Below are positions 11,266 to 23,449 of a stretch of 64,000 bases of DNA, piece by piece (the first letter of the stretch is position 1; the number at the start of each line of letters is the position of its first letter). Location: assembly GCA_023014335.1 (NCBI GenBank), contig JAECYW010000018.1, forward strand, positions 1,302,001 through 1,366,000, written 5' to 3'. The DNA comes from Galerina marginata. Its lineage: Eukaryota; Basidiomycota; Agaricomycetes; Agaricales; Galerinaceae. The position numbers were made by a program, and so were the translations under genes. Below the pieces are notes generated by a model. It saw only the letters and a program-made list of their open reading frames with translations. It made no database searches and was not told the origin of the DNA.

Positions 11266-11945
11266 CTAAGACAGACGTCAGCGCCATAGATCGAAAAGGA
11301 GGAGGAAGGGATGAAAAAGTCCGCTGCGCTGCGCCTCGCATTCAGTGCAGTGAGTCCCGGGTTCGAGCGCTCCTAACCGTCAGCGAGGGGCAGCAGACGC
11401 GTTCCCCGGCACCTTCCTCGCCGCAGCTCAAGCATACGCTGAGAGCAGCGTATTCCCGGGCTCGAGAATTTCTACTCCTCACGTACCCCCTTACTGCTGC
11501 GAAGGGCAAAAAGGTTGGCTAAGGAGAGGGCTTTTGAAGGGACGTACCGTGCATACTGGGGCCGCGAAAGTAGGAAAGGTCGAACGCGCGGACTCAAGCG
11601 AACGCGAGCACCGAGCGTGAAGGTATAAGGAGGAGCTCGGGCAAAAAGTTCAATCAACAATACGCGTCAAACAGAGAATCAACAATGATTTAATCACGAT
11701 TAAATCACAATCATGTGAGTGTTACCTGATGACACATGTCACATTGATACCAAACGTGCTCATTTAATTTGCGAAACCCGAGTCAAGGCAAGTGTGTTAT
11801 CATGATAGTTCGTCCAGTCTGCGTAGTGTGGCCTATAGCCTACTCCTTCAGTGCATAACTCCATCCCTCACGCCCCGGCCAGCTTTCGAACAACATACGC
11901 ATTCACAACTCGAAAGAGAGAGCGGCCCACTGCTCTCTCACCCAT
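11266..11945. other. Upstream region of the TET/JBP gene
   Basis: GC-rich to about 11600, then AT-rich. It should hold the missing first coding exon and promoter of the oxygenase. A candidate ATG followed by a GTACGT donor lies on the minus strand near 11550, but no combination of splice sites reached the required phase at 11265. Confidence 0.35.
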
Positions 11946-12642
11946 TCACTCCTTTCGCCTTTCAGAGGTTGTCGAAGGCGTTAGTTTAAAATAGGGTAGA
12001 AATTTTCGGCTAAGCGTACCAATGACGACGTAGATAAGAACGACGGAGATGAGCAAAACTGCAACAAAAGCCCTGAAGCGAACCTTGGAAAGCTAATAGC
12101 GGCACAGCTATCAGTAGGGCAAACAGCTGCAGTGACGAGACTAACCTCTGCCTCCTTTACTGGCTCGAATTGGTGAATAAGGGCAAGCCTAAGAAGAGCA
12201 GGCATGAGATTAACTGCGAGAGTTGCATGAGAAGCAGGCCTACCTGATTACCGATGCCTGTGCGTCGACGAAGTCTTGCTCGTTCCCTAAGCTAACGGGC
12301 AGCCCATCCGTGCCAATCCTAGCTGCGAAATATTCCCGGCTAACCTCGAGGCCGAGGCTTTCGAGCGAGCGATTTGTTTCGCTCGGATATAGTCGCTGGT
12401 GGAAGACCACAAAGCGGCGAGACCGAATAATGACCTCGTGCTCTTCGATGGGGCACTTGCTGCGAAAGAGCACACGCAATCCGATCCTATCCTTGCCAAG
12501 GCCAGATGCGTTTAAAGGTTGAAACGGCACGGAGACAAGAAAGGTGCCTTCATCATGAAAAGGGAAATAAGCGCCTCGAACCTGTCAACGAAGGCGTAGT
12601 AAGGGTAAGACTTTGTGCAGAGCGAGGAAGGCATACCTGCAT
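11946..12642 (-). CDS. Probable tail-anchored membrane protein, 177 aa
   Basis: Function not recognised. Exons 12637-12642 (only ATG CAG), 12244-12581, 12146-12188 and 11946-12092 join in frame through introns of 53-62 nt. The first 130 residues look like a soluble mixed alpha/beta domain. The C-terminus has a single hydrophobic helix (FVAVLLISVVLIYVVIG) flanked by basic residues and followed by a ~25-residue polar tail. That architecture suggests a C-terminal anchor in the ER or another endomembrane with the domain facing the cytosol. The tiny first exon is supported by the donor at 12635-12636 and by a TATA-like element 78 bp upstream. Confidence 0.65.
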
Positions 12643-12719
12643 GGAGATGGGCGCTGCTTGAGTAACGGGCTGAAAGGCTGAGTGGAAAACCTACGGCGGA
12701 GTGGCTATGGGCGAACACC

Positions 12720-12726
12720 TTATATA
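12720..12726 (-). promoter_or_regulatory. TATA box
   Basis: TATATAA on the minus strand, 78 bp upstream of the ATG of the tail-anchored protein gene. This spacing would place transcription start about 50 bp before the start codon. Confidence 0.45.
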
Positions 12727-13738
12727 CTCGCTGTTTCGTCACGTGTGAACGGTCTAAAGTTGGTAGATAATGGCTTTTGTCTATCTTCTAAGGGTGACTG
12801 ATTCTCGGCGTTCATGGTCAAGAGTCGCTTTTTCTGCACTGAGAAAGGTCTTTCGTCAGCAAACGCATGAGTCAAAAAAGGAGCATTGCCGGCGGTGGGA
12901 GGACAAACGGAATGTGCGAGACCTCAAGCCAATGATTACTCCCACAGCGTGCTGTTCCGGGTAGAGCTGGAGTCCGTGGCCTGCTGCACCAAGGGGCGTT
13001 GGGCGGGGCGCCGCTGCCGCAGTTGCGAAAGCGTAGCAACGAGGCTGTAGGCATCGTGCAAATGACCACGGAGCGGACCCCATACCCGGCGAGGACGCCG
13101 TGCTGGGTTAAGCATGCGTCAGTCGCCAAAGGGAGCGACATGAGCGGAGGGCGGGATTCTCTCTTTCCATACTTTTTTAACTGGCCGTGGCGGGACTGCT
13201 GCATTCTTTCCTTAAAAGTTAGCGGCAGTGGTGATGATGATGGGGTAGGTACTTATCTGCTTGCCTCTCGTCGCCCACTCTCCTCCTCGTGCCCTCGGTG
13301 TGGTGCGCTTCGCTGTCTGGCTTTGTGATCCAACATACGGTGGCTGGCAGCAACAAACATCAACGAGCGACGGTGAATGCGAGTGAGAGAGTGAAGTTGA
13401 ATATTGATATTTGTCCAAAACGGATGCCATTCCAGTTGAGCTGGATCACGTGCGCATTCTCGTTTTTGATGTCGGGCTAGTTCCATGTCTGTTCCACTGG
13501 ACCAACCTATGAAATTTAAGCATGATATTTCTTTAAAAATATTTCCTTGCCGCTGGAAACCTTCTCTGAAGCTCAAACTCCTTTGAATCCTGCGCTAGGA
13601 TAAACACAACACATCTCTGTTACATCACTTTTTTTCAGTTGCTCATCCGGATCCGTTAATTAAAAGGTTCTTTCTCAATATGGCTCCGTTTTCTCATCTT
13701 CAACCCCACTGCTTGCGTTCCCGCTTCATCTCTTCGCC
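12727..13738. other. Intergenic, no convincing gene
   Basis: Overlapping minus-strand frames between 12856 and 13576 are open but resemble no family and could not be joined across splice sites. Nothing else seen. Confidence 0.35.
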
Positions 13739-14070
13739 ATGGCTTGTCGACTCTCTCCATCTTGGCCACCGGAACAGTGCAAACTTCCGTCTATCAGCGT
13801 GCCTACCCATCTTGTGCGTTCAGTTCTAAACATACGCCTAATACCAATCTAACCTTGGGAACCATCACGACCTAGCGCCTTACCTACCGCGCGTAGATTC
13901 TTTCTCGATCGCGCCGTGCTGCTGCATGCGAGCAAACCAGGCCACCTCGCATCCAGACGACGGATAAGGGGCCTCGATTCCTTCATCTGCTACGAAGCTC
14001 TTGCGATTGGTGTACACGAAAGTTTGACGACGGCCTCGGCTTCCTCACTACCACCCCTGCATCGTGCTGA
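13739..14070 (+). CDS. Possible small two-exon gene, 82 aa
   Basis: Weak candidate. Exon 13739-13813 and exon 13897-14070 would join through an 83-nt GT-AG intron in phase 0, giving Met-Ala-Cys-Arg-Leu to a TGA at 14068. The product contains a Cys-x2-Cys pair (CDWC). It resembles nothing I know, and the coding signal is poor; it may be part of an unannotated leader region. Confidence 0.2.
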
Positions 14071-14338
14071 CACGCTGAGGCATGCTGATAGCGACCTTAT
14101 ACCCAAAGCTTAACACTTCATCACCACGCTTGTTTAGTAACGGCCAGAAATATCATCAGGTATGTCTCAATGCTCTAAGAAGCAACTTTATTTCTATTAA
14201 TCGCCCAAGTAGTACTGTAGGAAGATTTTCCTGCCGATAGGAAGCAACAGAATGAAGCCAGCGACTCTCTTTTCAATGAAGTCCATAAAGCTGGGAAAAT
14301 ATCAGACTCAGTAAGTAAGAAGTACCAAGATCCCTACC

Positions 14339-15991
14339 TCAAAGAAGTATAACGTCTACAGAAGGAGCCGGAGCAGGCTCGAATTCACTTGCAGCCCGGT
14401 AGGAGGTGATCAATGCACGGATATAATTTCCTATGAACGCGAGAAACTTGGAACACCGTTTGAGGCTTGAGAAGTGAGGAATAAAGACCGACTTACCTCA
14501 AAGAAGTAAGGCGACCAACTGGAGTACGTCAGGACCATGACAAGAAGCACTAGAGGGCCATTGACGGGACTGTTGGCGGCATAGTCCCGAATTCGAGTAC
14601 GCCCTGGCACCTCTCGCAGCTCATTCACAGCCTCAGTCTCAACTTCCTTCTCCCACAGGTACACGGAATCGCCAGAAGCGCCTGCGATAAACTGCCTGCT
14701 TGGATTCGCGACGACGCCGGCCACGGTTTGCGTCATCTCCGTTTCTTGTTAGCGGCTCTCAGTGCTAGATACTTAATTGATAGGTAAAGTGCCCATACCT
14801 TTGCCTGCTACAAGGGTCTGAACGTATTCGTTTGAAGCTACGTCCATAACATGGATCCTATTTGTATCGCTGCCCAGAATTGCAATCGTGCTCCCTTCGA
14901 GGAATTGGCACTGCTTTGTGAACCTTCGTACCGAAGTTGGTATAAGTGACCGAAGTGGAGTGTCTGAAGGGAGCCGGTAAACATCAAAGCTTCCAGTTGT
15001 CAAGTTATCCACCAACAGGGTGGTCTCGTCGGCAGATAGTGCAGCATTTCCACTAGAAGAAGTTAGCCCGCAAGCCCCTAACCGCATAAGTATCCCGACA
15101 GCTTACATTCCACCGACCAACGTCTTTCTCCACAAAACGGCCCCTTTTGCTCCCTCCCAGCACACTCTGTTGATAAAACTTCAGCCTTGAGCTAGATCAA
15201 CGACAGAAGGACTCACAGCTCTCCCGTTTCTAAACCAAGCGCCATCACGCTCTTACTAGCTCCATCGACGAAAAAAACGGCCCTAGGAATGGCGTTGCTC
15301 AGGTTTCCAGTCCAAAGGGGCTTTAAGCTTACTGCTCCGAGTAAGCTGGGACAAACTCGCATACGCTAAGGCACTCACAATTTTCGACGACAAACACCTT
15401 CAACAATCCTGAATGACTCGCGATGGCCAAGCGAGAACTGACTGGCTCGTAAGCTTGCGCCTCAACAGAGTCGTTAAGGTTAAAGACGCTTGAAGACACT
15501 GCTTCCTTGGGTGCAAAAGGCTTCAAGAAACTGTCAATGAACATTTGAAGAGCCGAATATAGCTGAGCTTGCCTTGGCCCCAGGCACCGTCGGGAAAAAA
15601 GTGACACCTCCTCGAGCAGTGCCCACACACAGGGCGACGCCCGTCAGCTTGGATGGGAACTCGCAGTAAATCCAGGCTAGGGCAGTTACTTGCCCCCATT
15701 TATCACTTTCGAGAACCTGTTCGCAGTTGAGGGTTCCAGTATTCCAGATACGGACTTTCTCGTCGTCGCCTTACACCCCCATGAGTGCCAATTCTTGAAA
15801 CATAGGCAAAGAAATTGACACACCGCCACTCAGCAAATACCTCCCATCGTCTGAGAAGAGCAGAAAGTTAATCGCGGCTTTAGAACCCTTGAGCTCCTTT
15901 CGCATAGTGAACTTAGATCCCTTTATGTCAAAAGCGTATCAGCAACCTAACATCGGAAATAGGGACAAGGACGTACCTTAGTGAGTGGCAT
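14339..15991 (-). CDS. WD40-type beta-propeller protein with C-terminal membrane segment, 416 aa
   Basis: Nine exons (15977-15991, 15824-15920, 15543-15769, 15379-15505, 15217-15331, 15107-15166, 14799-15052, 14497-14744, 14339-14446) keep a single frame across introns of 37-56 nt. The N-terminal blades are recognisable (INFLLFSDDGRYLLSGG, then VRIWNT), and repeats of hydrophobic-strand, Asp and Trp-type endings continue (FVGSD-like and YLWEKE). Residues about 360-378 form one hydrophobic helix followed by YSSWSPYFFE and a short tail, so the propeller is probably tethered to a membrane. This combination is common among mushroom hypothetical proteins. The 37-nt intron at 15506-15542 is unusually short and rests on frame continuity alone. 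Substrate or partner unknown. Confidence 0.75.
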
Positions 15992-16226
15992 AGCTTCGCG
16001 CGTTTCCAACTTGGTCGGGTTCACGATGCGGGGGATCGAAATACTTCTTGATCATAAAACGAAGAGTTATAAGATGCGGTCTGTAAGCGGCAGTGGCTCG
16101 AACACGCGACTCGCTGACAATGCTCCCTTTGTCTCCTTTCATTGTGACCGTCTCACGCAGCCCATATCTATAGGTATTTAATATGTACGTCCATTCGCCT
16201 GTTCGATATCTCTCGCATCTCAAATA

Positions 16227-17037
16227 ATGGCCCCGGTCCATATGTACATTCAGCAACATCGTCCGCTCATTACCTCTCGTATCGAATTCCAACTAGCTCC
16301 TCGCCCAGAGCTACCCCATATCACGCAGCGCCGTGAATTTCAACCTCACCTCTTCCTTCGTCCTCCAACTGGCTTGGAGAGTACGACAACCACCCCCAGA
16401 CCTCGACGAGTATCTTTTAGGGTAATACGCGCAGGCGCTGGAAATGGAACCGACTCGAACGAGATCCCACCGCGATCTCGATCTCGGACACCCTCCTCTC
16501 CTCCTAGTCGGTCCCCATCGCCGATCAGAGAGCCGCCCGAACAAGACAAGATACCTCAGCCCCGTGGGCAGCCTGGCAGGCCAAGCTCGGGCGGCTACTC
16601 CTTAGAATCAATTCTCGTGGACACTTATGGCTGGCAAAAAGCCACTTTTGAAGCCCTTTCAGTGAGTTCGCATTCCTAACGTTGATTGGTGACGCTAATC
16701 ACCCTATCGCCCTCAAGGATGCAGTTCGTAATCAGGCGACGCGAAAGCTCAACATGGCTGTAAGCTACCGTGGTCAGAGCCCAGAACTCATCAAGGACAT
16801 CTGTGAAAAGGTTCGTCGATTTGCTCGCTGCTGTGCCACCAAACAGGTACTCAACTTAACTTCAAGATGATGGAGCCAGATCGCTGGCCAGAGCTGCAAG
16901 ATTACGATAACTGCTGGCCCGTCCACAGCATCTTGAAGCTCCTCCTCAAGTCCAAGTCGGAAGCAACACGGCGCGGTGCAGTTAAGAAGACAAACACTCG
17001 TCTTCGAAATGCATTGCGGGGACTAGGCGATGACTAG
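16227..17037 (+). CDS. Hypothetical protein with disordered N-terminus, 232 aa
   Basis: Exons 16227-16661, 16718-16810 and 16867-17037 join through two 56-nt introns and end at a TAG. The first 125 residues are Pro/Ser/Arg-rich and disordered. The last 100 residues look globular: SYRGQSPELIKDICEK, then MMEPDRWPELQDYDNCWPVHSILKLLLK. An acidic-aromatic patch before a basic helix of this kind recurs in mushroom hypothetical proteins with otherwise variable N-termini. No catalytic motif, signal or membrane segment. It lies 235 bp from the divergent WD40 gene. Possibly a nucleic-acid-binding or regulatory protein, but that is only inference from its composition. Confidence 0.6.
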
Positions 17038-17275
17038 CTGGCCTGTCGGACTTTGGGAGTCTACATTAAGCCTCGCACTAATATTAGCTACAATAACCTT
17101 CACTCGCTAACTCACTGCGTTTACTTGTTTCTCAACGACTCGGCTCTGGTAGTCTCGATCGATACGACTTTCTTTTACACGACGTTCCTGGCCTCTACGG
17201 TATCCTCATTCATTAACCCTGTATAACATTAATATTTGTAACAGTGTGTTGTCTAATATTATCAAATATACGCGA

Positions 17276-18619
17276 CTATTCCGAATCAAAGCGAGATTTG
17301 ACCAGAGAAAATATGGTCCGGAGACAAAGTAATTTTGCCGTCCTTGCTTTAACGATCTCGCGGCAAATTGGGCAGCGATAGCCAGTTGAAAGCTTCACCT
17401 TCTTAGCACAAGGCGCGCAAAATATGTGACCGCAATCGAAGCTGGGATTGAGTTAGATAAGATGTCAAAATTACCGTCTCAAAACTTACATCGCAGGTTG
17501 ATCAATGAATTCAAGGCAGATACCACACCGCGCCTCCTGATATATCGACTCAGACAGCCTGTCCCTTTCCTTCTCAATCTGTTGCATTTCCTATGCCAAT
17601 AAATAAGTGCACCGATCAATTGGATTGTTTGAGGTAGCTTACCTTATGAAGTCGCATAACATCAGCCTCATGAACATCGCGAAGCTGGTGACATTCTCTC
17701 TCGATGAGAAGACATCTTGATACGAGATTTTGACACTCCTGTTCGAGGACGCCATCATTCGTTCGGAATAATTATAGCTCCAAACTACTTACTTCACGAA
17801 GCTTGTCTTCCATCTGTTTTGATAAGCTTTGTAACTCAGCCATCTGTAAACCGCTTTGCTCGAGCTGTGTCCAAAATGCCTGATTCTCCTAAAATTCAGC
17901 GCCAATCCAGTAAGCGTGTAAATTCAAACATCCGAGAACCTCCCAACTTTACCTGGACAAGGCTGGACTCGCGCTCAGAAAACGTGACTTGCAGATGGTT
18001 TATTTGGTTGACAAGAGATTGTCTGTCCTAGAAGATGCGTCGAGAATCATGGAGGAAGAATTGAGTATCGTTGACAAACCTCAAAAGAAGCTGACAATTT
18101 CAATTGCAACTCTGCATCCTCCACGTTCTTAAGGTCCAGTAGGCGACGCAGCTCTGTATTCTCCGCATTCTGAAGGTCCAGTATGCGCTGCATCTCCACA
18201 ATCTCTGCGTTCTTGACAGTGAGTTGCATGCGGCACTCCTCCTCAGCTTTTCTCAGCTCTAACTCGGCCCTGGTTTCCTGGAGAAGACAGATCAGTGTTT
18301 CAGAATGCCACTGATTCAAAAGACTGATTTAAAAGACTACCGAGGCCTGCCCATGCTCTACTTCCGTCGCTCGTGCCTGTGAGCTTTCTTTCATAAGCGG
18401 AATGGCAGGATTACTGGGAGGGCCCGGGTTGAATTGAAGGCCATGCTGAGAGCCCTTGCGCCCCAACTCGCTCTTAGTCCAGATAAGTTGCGTATGCGGC
18501 AGTTCAACTCAGAAACTCACGGGCTTCCTTGAATGAGCCTGGATCTGGTCGAGTTTTGACCACTTTTTGTAGGAGTTGAAGAGCTGGGCTCGCTTGTTAA
18601 ATTTCTCGGAAGTGGACAT
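17276..18619 (-). CDS. Coiled-coil RING-finger protein (probable E3 ubiquitin ligase), 320 aa
   Basis: Eight exons (18521-18619, 18341-18472, 18080-18277, 17953-18027, 17793-17888, 17643-17738, 17490-17590, 17276-17441) with introns of 48-64 nt give one clean frame. Residues about 80-250 are heptad-rich, including two nearly identical runs of the type LDLQNAE / LDLKNVE. The C-terminus is a C3HC4 RING: Cys254-x2-Cys257, Cys269-x-His271, Cys274-x2-Cys277, Cys289-x2-Cys292, with all eight zinc ligands present. Such proteins recruit ubiquitin-loaded E2 enzymes, and the coiled coil would mediate dimerisation or substrate binding. The substrate is unknown. Confidence 0.82.
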
Positions 18620-19059
18620 GTAGAGTGTTGGGCATAAGAAGCGACGACGTAAATCGCAGGTTTTCAGCACCCAGTGGCATTTTTGAATGTGAGAGGTTCC
18701 TTTATCTCGGTTCTATATTAATACAACAAAGGGATAACGCACTGCAGGCGCATTGCGACTCGCCCTGTTTTGAAACTCGCTGATATGTCTGAAGTTCGAA
18801 CCTTGCTGGGAACGTAATGAAGTGGAGGGCGTTCTTTATTAATAAATGCGGTTTGAGTTCGAATGCTCACTGGGAGCATGTGACAAGTCTCCTCCAATCT
18901 GAATTTGAATTTATCAAGTAAGTAGCGGATAGAGAAACGATAAATGCACCGATCACTTATCTGATCTAATCCGCTGCTAACATATAGCCTGCATTACAGT
19001 AGTACGTGCACCTCTAAACGGCTTCGCAAAGACGTTTCTCAGCTCTCAATCACAGGGCA
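18620..19059. other. Spacer between RING gene and transposase
   Basis: No gene seen. This should contain the 5' end of the transposon, but I could not find a CACTA-type terminal inverted repeat matching anything downstream of 22665. Confidence 0.35.
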
Positions 19060-22000
19060 ATGTCGCTGTTGTGCACCTGTGAATATCGCAGGTGTGGAGA
19101 AAGCCTGGATCCCGAGACAGGTGAACGTGGGGTCAAGCTCGGTCTCCGAACCTGGAAGATACACCAGAAGGACGAGCTGAGGACAGTAGCAATCGCTGCT
19201 CAGACGAGAGCGTTGAAGGCGCATGAAGAATCCCTGGGAAAAGTACTCGAAGGATTGCCTGCGGAGCAGCAGCCTCCAACGCGACAGACTGAAGATTTGA
19301 AGTATCGCGTCGATATCAAGAAGAAGTTGCTTGAATGTATTGGAAACGCATTGGACCAAATCGATGGCCTAAACGCCGAACTCAAAGCTATTGGAAATCC
19401 GATGCCGTCTTCCGTGAAGGATGAGGTGGTCATTGATGCCATAGAACGCTGTGGAGAAATTCGCGACACTGCGGGAGATCTTACTCAGATGTTGAGGACC
19501 ACTGAGCACGGTCCCTGCCGAAAAGATGCTTCGGTGAAAGAGCTGCGGGAAGCCGCCGCAGAGAAAGTCAGGGAGCTATTGACCCGCACAGCCAGCCTTG
19601 AAGCTTCCTGGACGAACGTTCTGGATATGCGCACGGCCCTGCGACAAGCTAGTTTGGAGAGAGGAGCTACAGTATATGACACGGGTAAGTCACTGTTTGC
19701 AGTTGGAAACATGCCCTAATCGTTACCTAGCGCATCAATTTCAAGGTGCTCTCAGCGGTGCTCGATCAGTCGTACAGTTGACGATCCTTATGGTCGTTGC
19801 TTGTCATGTTATCCTAGGGCTTCCTCGACGGGGGTGTTATTGGCTTTTTTCAATGATCCGCTACATCGTTCAGGTGTTGGCTGAAAGGCTGTGTAACCAG
19901 AGCCTGCCCGAATGGGTCGTGAAAATGCTCGACGGCTTCCCTCGAGACATCCGGACAGCGACCGATCAATTCCACCTTGAAGGAAAGTCGTCTGTGGACG
20001 CTGCTTGCCCAAAGTGTCATAGCACGTATAAGGCCAAGTACGAGAACGACGTACCCATCTATCAAGAGCGCTGTAACGCCAGAAGACATAACAATCGCTG
20101 TGGAGAGATACTTGTCCGTCCTAAAATAATTGCAGGCCATCGCATCTATGTTCCAATCAAACCATACGTGGCGTTCGACTTCAAGGATTGGTGGGCCGGA
20201 ATGCTTTCGCGCAACGGATACGAAGAAAAGGTCGATGGAGCTTGGGAAAGAATGGAAGCCCAGGATGGTGTGATGAACGACGTCTTTCAAGGATCCTATG
20301 TCAAGGGGTTCAAGGGCCCTGACAAATCCACTCACTTCAGTCAGGCCGGAGAGGATGGGGCAGGACGCTACCTTTTCGGTCTCGGATTCGATTTCTTCAA
20401 CCCACTTCGTAACATAGCTGGGGGAAAGAAGGTATCGGTCGGCGTCGTTGCCGTATTTTGTCTGAACCTTCCAATTGAACTGCGGTATAAGGTGGAGAAT
20501 ATTTTCCTTGCAGGCATCATCCCAGGTCCTCATGAGCCGAGACTCGGCGCAATAAACCCATACCTAACGCGCTTAATCGACGCCTTCCTTGAGCTTTGGA
20601 CCGGCGTTTACTTTAGTCGCACCTGCCTTCACCCTTTTGGACGTCTGATACTCTGCGCTCTTATACTTGTGATTTGCGATCTTCCAGCAGCCCGAAAAAT
20701 TGCTGGTCTGTCTTCATGCAATCATGAATACTTCTGTTCAATCTGCTGGTGCACAAGGACAGAGCACACTTACGACAACTTCGACTATAGCAGTTGGAGA
20801 AGGCGCACGAAGGAGGAATGCCGAAGGCATGCAGAAAGATTTCACTCCTCCTCGTCTGCGAAAGAGGCCGCAAGTTCGTTTGACAGGTCAGGAATCCGCT
20901 GGTCCGAGCTCCTTCGGCTGCCCTATTATGACCCAACTATAAACCTGGTTGTCGACCCCATGCACAATTTGTTCCTTGGTTTGATTAAGGAACACTTTCA
21001 AAACATCCTTGGATTTCGATCGAAAGACAGTGACGACGACTTTCAGGAGGGCGGGATTGAGGTTGATATCGACCCCACAGAAGAAAATCCTCTCCCTGAA
21101 AAGCCAGCAGAGAGGGCAAGCATTCGCAAACTGGCTTCATTGATCAGGGAGCCCTTGGACTTTGACACCTCCAGCCAGAAGTCTTGGGACGAGATAATAC
21201 ATCAGTGGTCGAAGCCCCATTTAGCATCGTTAGTCTATGTTGGAAAAGCGGTTGGCTGTTTTTCAGCTGACTTAGGTAGCGATGGCAGAATGAAAGACCT
21301 TCCTTATGGAATACCCCTGCGGAAGAAGGACTTGGCCAAAGAGTTGCTTAACTGGGTGAGTGCTTCTATCTTGTGCGAATGGACCATTCTGAAAGATGCC
21401 AACAAAGCGGCTCAACCAGACGCCCAGCGCCCACACGTCCAACTCCAGTTTGAGGAGGGGCGATGTTTTTACTACCGAGGAAATGAAGGACCTCTGGGAC
21501 GATATTAACGGGATGATAAAGCCCTCTTGGGCGACGTCAGTCCCGGCTACGATTTCTTCAGCTGGGCCAAAGCTGAAGTCGGACCAATGGCGAGCTGTTG
21601 GGACCTTGTATTTGCCTGTAACGTTGATCCGGCTCTGGACGAACAGCAATGGAGATGGCGAGGATAAGGCAATGCGGCGCGAGTTACTCGACCTTACAAT
21701 GATGCTTTTGTCAGCAATTTCCATTGCTTCGTCTCGATCAACCTCTAACGAGAACGCCGACAAATATCTCCAATATATGACTCGCTATCGCCAGGAGCTT
21801 GGCCGCCTTTTCCCAGCGTATAAGTGTCACCCAAATCATCATATGGCAATGCACGTCGGAGAATTCTTGCACCTATATGGGCCAGTTCATGGATGGTGGA
21901 CCTTCCCTTTCGAACGAATGATAGGCATGCTTCAAAGGATAAGAACAAATTATAAGCAAGGTGAAATTGGCCTTTATGCGTGTAGTGTTGTGGTTAACAA

Positions 22001-22665
22001 GATGTACAGGTGAATACGAGGAAACGATCGGCCGTTCTTGGCACCGCACCTCAAACTTTAGAGCTCTTTTTACAAAAGACTCCTGCCCAAGGCCTATCCG
22101 TTTATGCGCTGCTATGTTCGAGACGCTGGTCCGACCTCAAAACCACAACAATCTGGCGAGTCCGACTGAAGACGACAATGATGATCACGAATACATCCAT
22201 GACTCCAGCTCAGAAAAGGGCATTTCGGACGACGTTTACGAGAAGCTCTGCGAAGAGATGAGTCGAGGCGTCTTAGTTCCCAAGAAGGCTCGAATGACCA
22301 ACCGCATTACTCGGAACGGAATAACATACGCCGTACGGAAGACGCACGAAGGCAACAGTGGAATCCTACGTCACAGGTCCGCAGTTCCATACTGCATACA
22401 AAACATCCTCCAATTTTCGAAAGAGTCGGGTGTGGGGGAGGTCTGGTTCGTGGTTCAGCGTTACAGAAAAGCACAGGTTGAACAGGACCCTTACGAGAGG
22501 TACTCAGCGATCAGAGCAAAGATGTGGAGCGTGGAGTTGGAAGAGGGTGTTGAAGTGATACCACTTTCGAAAGTTGAGACACATTTCGCGAAACGGATTA
22601 TACCCTGGGAGGGTAAACAGGTTGCAGTCATGGTGTCGCTATCGAGAGTACACATAGCGGAGTAG
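19060..22665 (+). CDS. CACTA-superfamily transposase (Tnp2-like), apparently intact, 1156 aa
   Basis: Exons 19060-19684, 19731-21355, 21396-21960 and 22010-22665 (introns 46, 40 and 49 nt) give a complete frame. The N-terminus has the Cys-rich start (CTCEYRRC) and coiled-coil region usual in basidiomycete copies. The Tnp2 core follows: a zinc-binding patch (ACPKCHSTY), the block LGFDFFNP, then NLPIELRYKVENIFLAGIIPGP and CDLPAARKIAG, and then WSELLRLPYYDP with VVDPMHNLFLG. The third exon carries GPVHGWWTFPFERMIG. All blocks are present and unbroken, so the enzyme may be active or recently active. It cuts and pastes CACTA elements by DDE-type catalysis. The reader should expect terminal inverted repeats and a 2-3 bp target duplication, which I did not locate. 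Confidence 0.9.
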
Positions 22666-23449
22666 ATCGACGTGAGTTGAATATCCAGTTTCTACGCATA
22701 GATCTTTGCAATAGTATGAGTGAGATTTGGATGTGCAAGAAGTGAGTCGATGAAGAGAGCGTACATTGGGATGGGTGAGTTTCATGGATAACTTCCAAGT
22801 GTCCTAAAAGCGTCAACCACGGATATTCCGGAAGACTACAGAAATCGCAATCGCATGGAAGAGACGAGGTAACACAGTTATTGGTTTAATTGAAGGGGGC
22901 CGGAGAACGAGTAGCTGGATAGAAGATGTGTAAGTTGAGCAGGGAGAAATGAAGTGCAGAGAGACTTTACTTTTTATAAACAAGAGCCTATGTGATTTAC
23001 GAGCGAAGTCATCTTCAGACTGAGAACATCTATAGGAACTTGATAATGATAGGAGCAGTGGAGACCGAAAAGGAATGTGAACGTGAGCGTGTTGAGTTTG
23101 ATTTGAACGCTGTTGACCAAATAAAACGTAGCTCAAGGCAGCGACTCAATATACATTTTATTATGGTACGTCCACCATAGCTGGAACTCATATTTTTTGT
23201 AGTGCTAACTCTGAAAATTGACCCTACAGTCCGAATCCTTCACTCCAGGGATGATTTAACCTTCAAATTTCATTTCCGACCCCAGCGTGTCAGCGTCTTG
23301 CTTGCGTTTGGAGGTCCCGACGGATGTTGACCTGATCCTAGAACGTCGCGACCTACGCCAAGGGCGGCTTTTAAGTTCTCTGTACCGCCTCGGTGTGACT
23401 GCTGCACGACTGGCGCGTCGCACCTCCGACAGGTGCAGGTCCATATCGT
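22666..23449. other. 3' flank of transposase, no gene seen
   Basis: AT-rich sequence with only short chance frames. Could include the subterminal part of the CACTA element. Confidence 0.35.

Noticed and set aside
11355..11400. GGGTTCGAGC, similar to a tRNA T-arm
   Set aside because: The T-stem does not pair and no D-arm or acceptor stem is present on either strand.
12856..13576. Overlapping minus-strand frames of 70-110 codons
   Set aside because: No frame has family similarity, several are open at once, and no splice combination gives a consistent product.
9598..22665. Idea that oxygenase and transposase form one KDZ-type element
   Set aside because: The transposase has Tnp2/CACTA blocks, not the KDZ ones, and three to five ordinary genes lie between the two.
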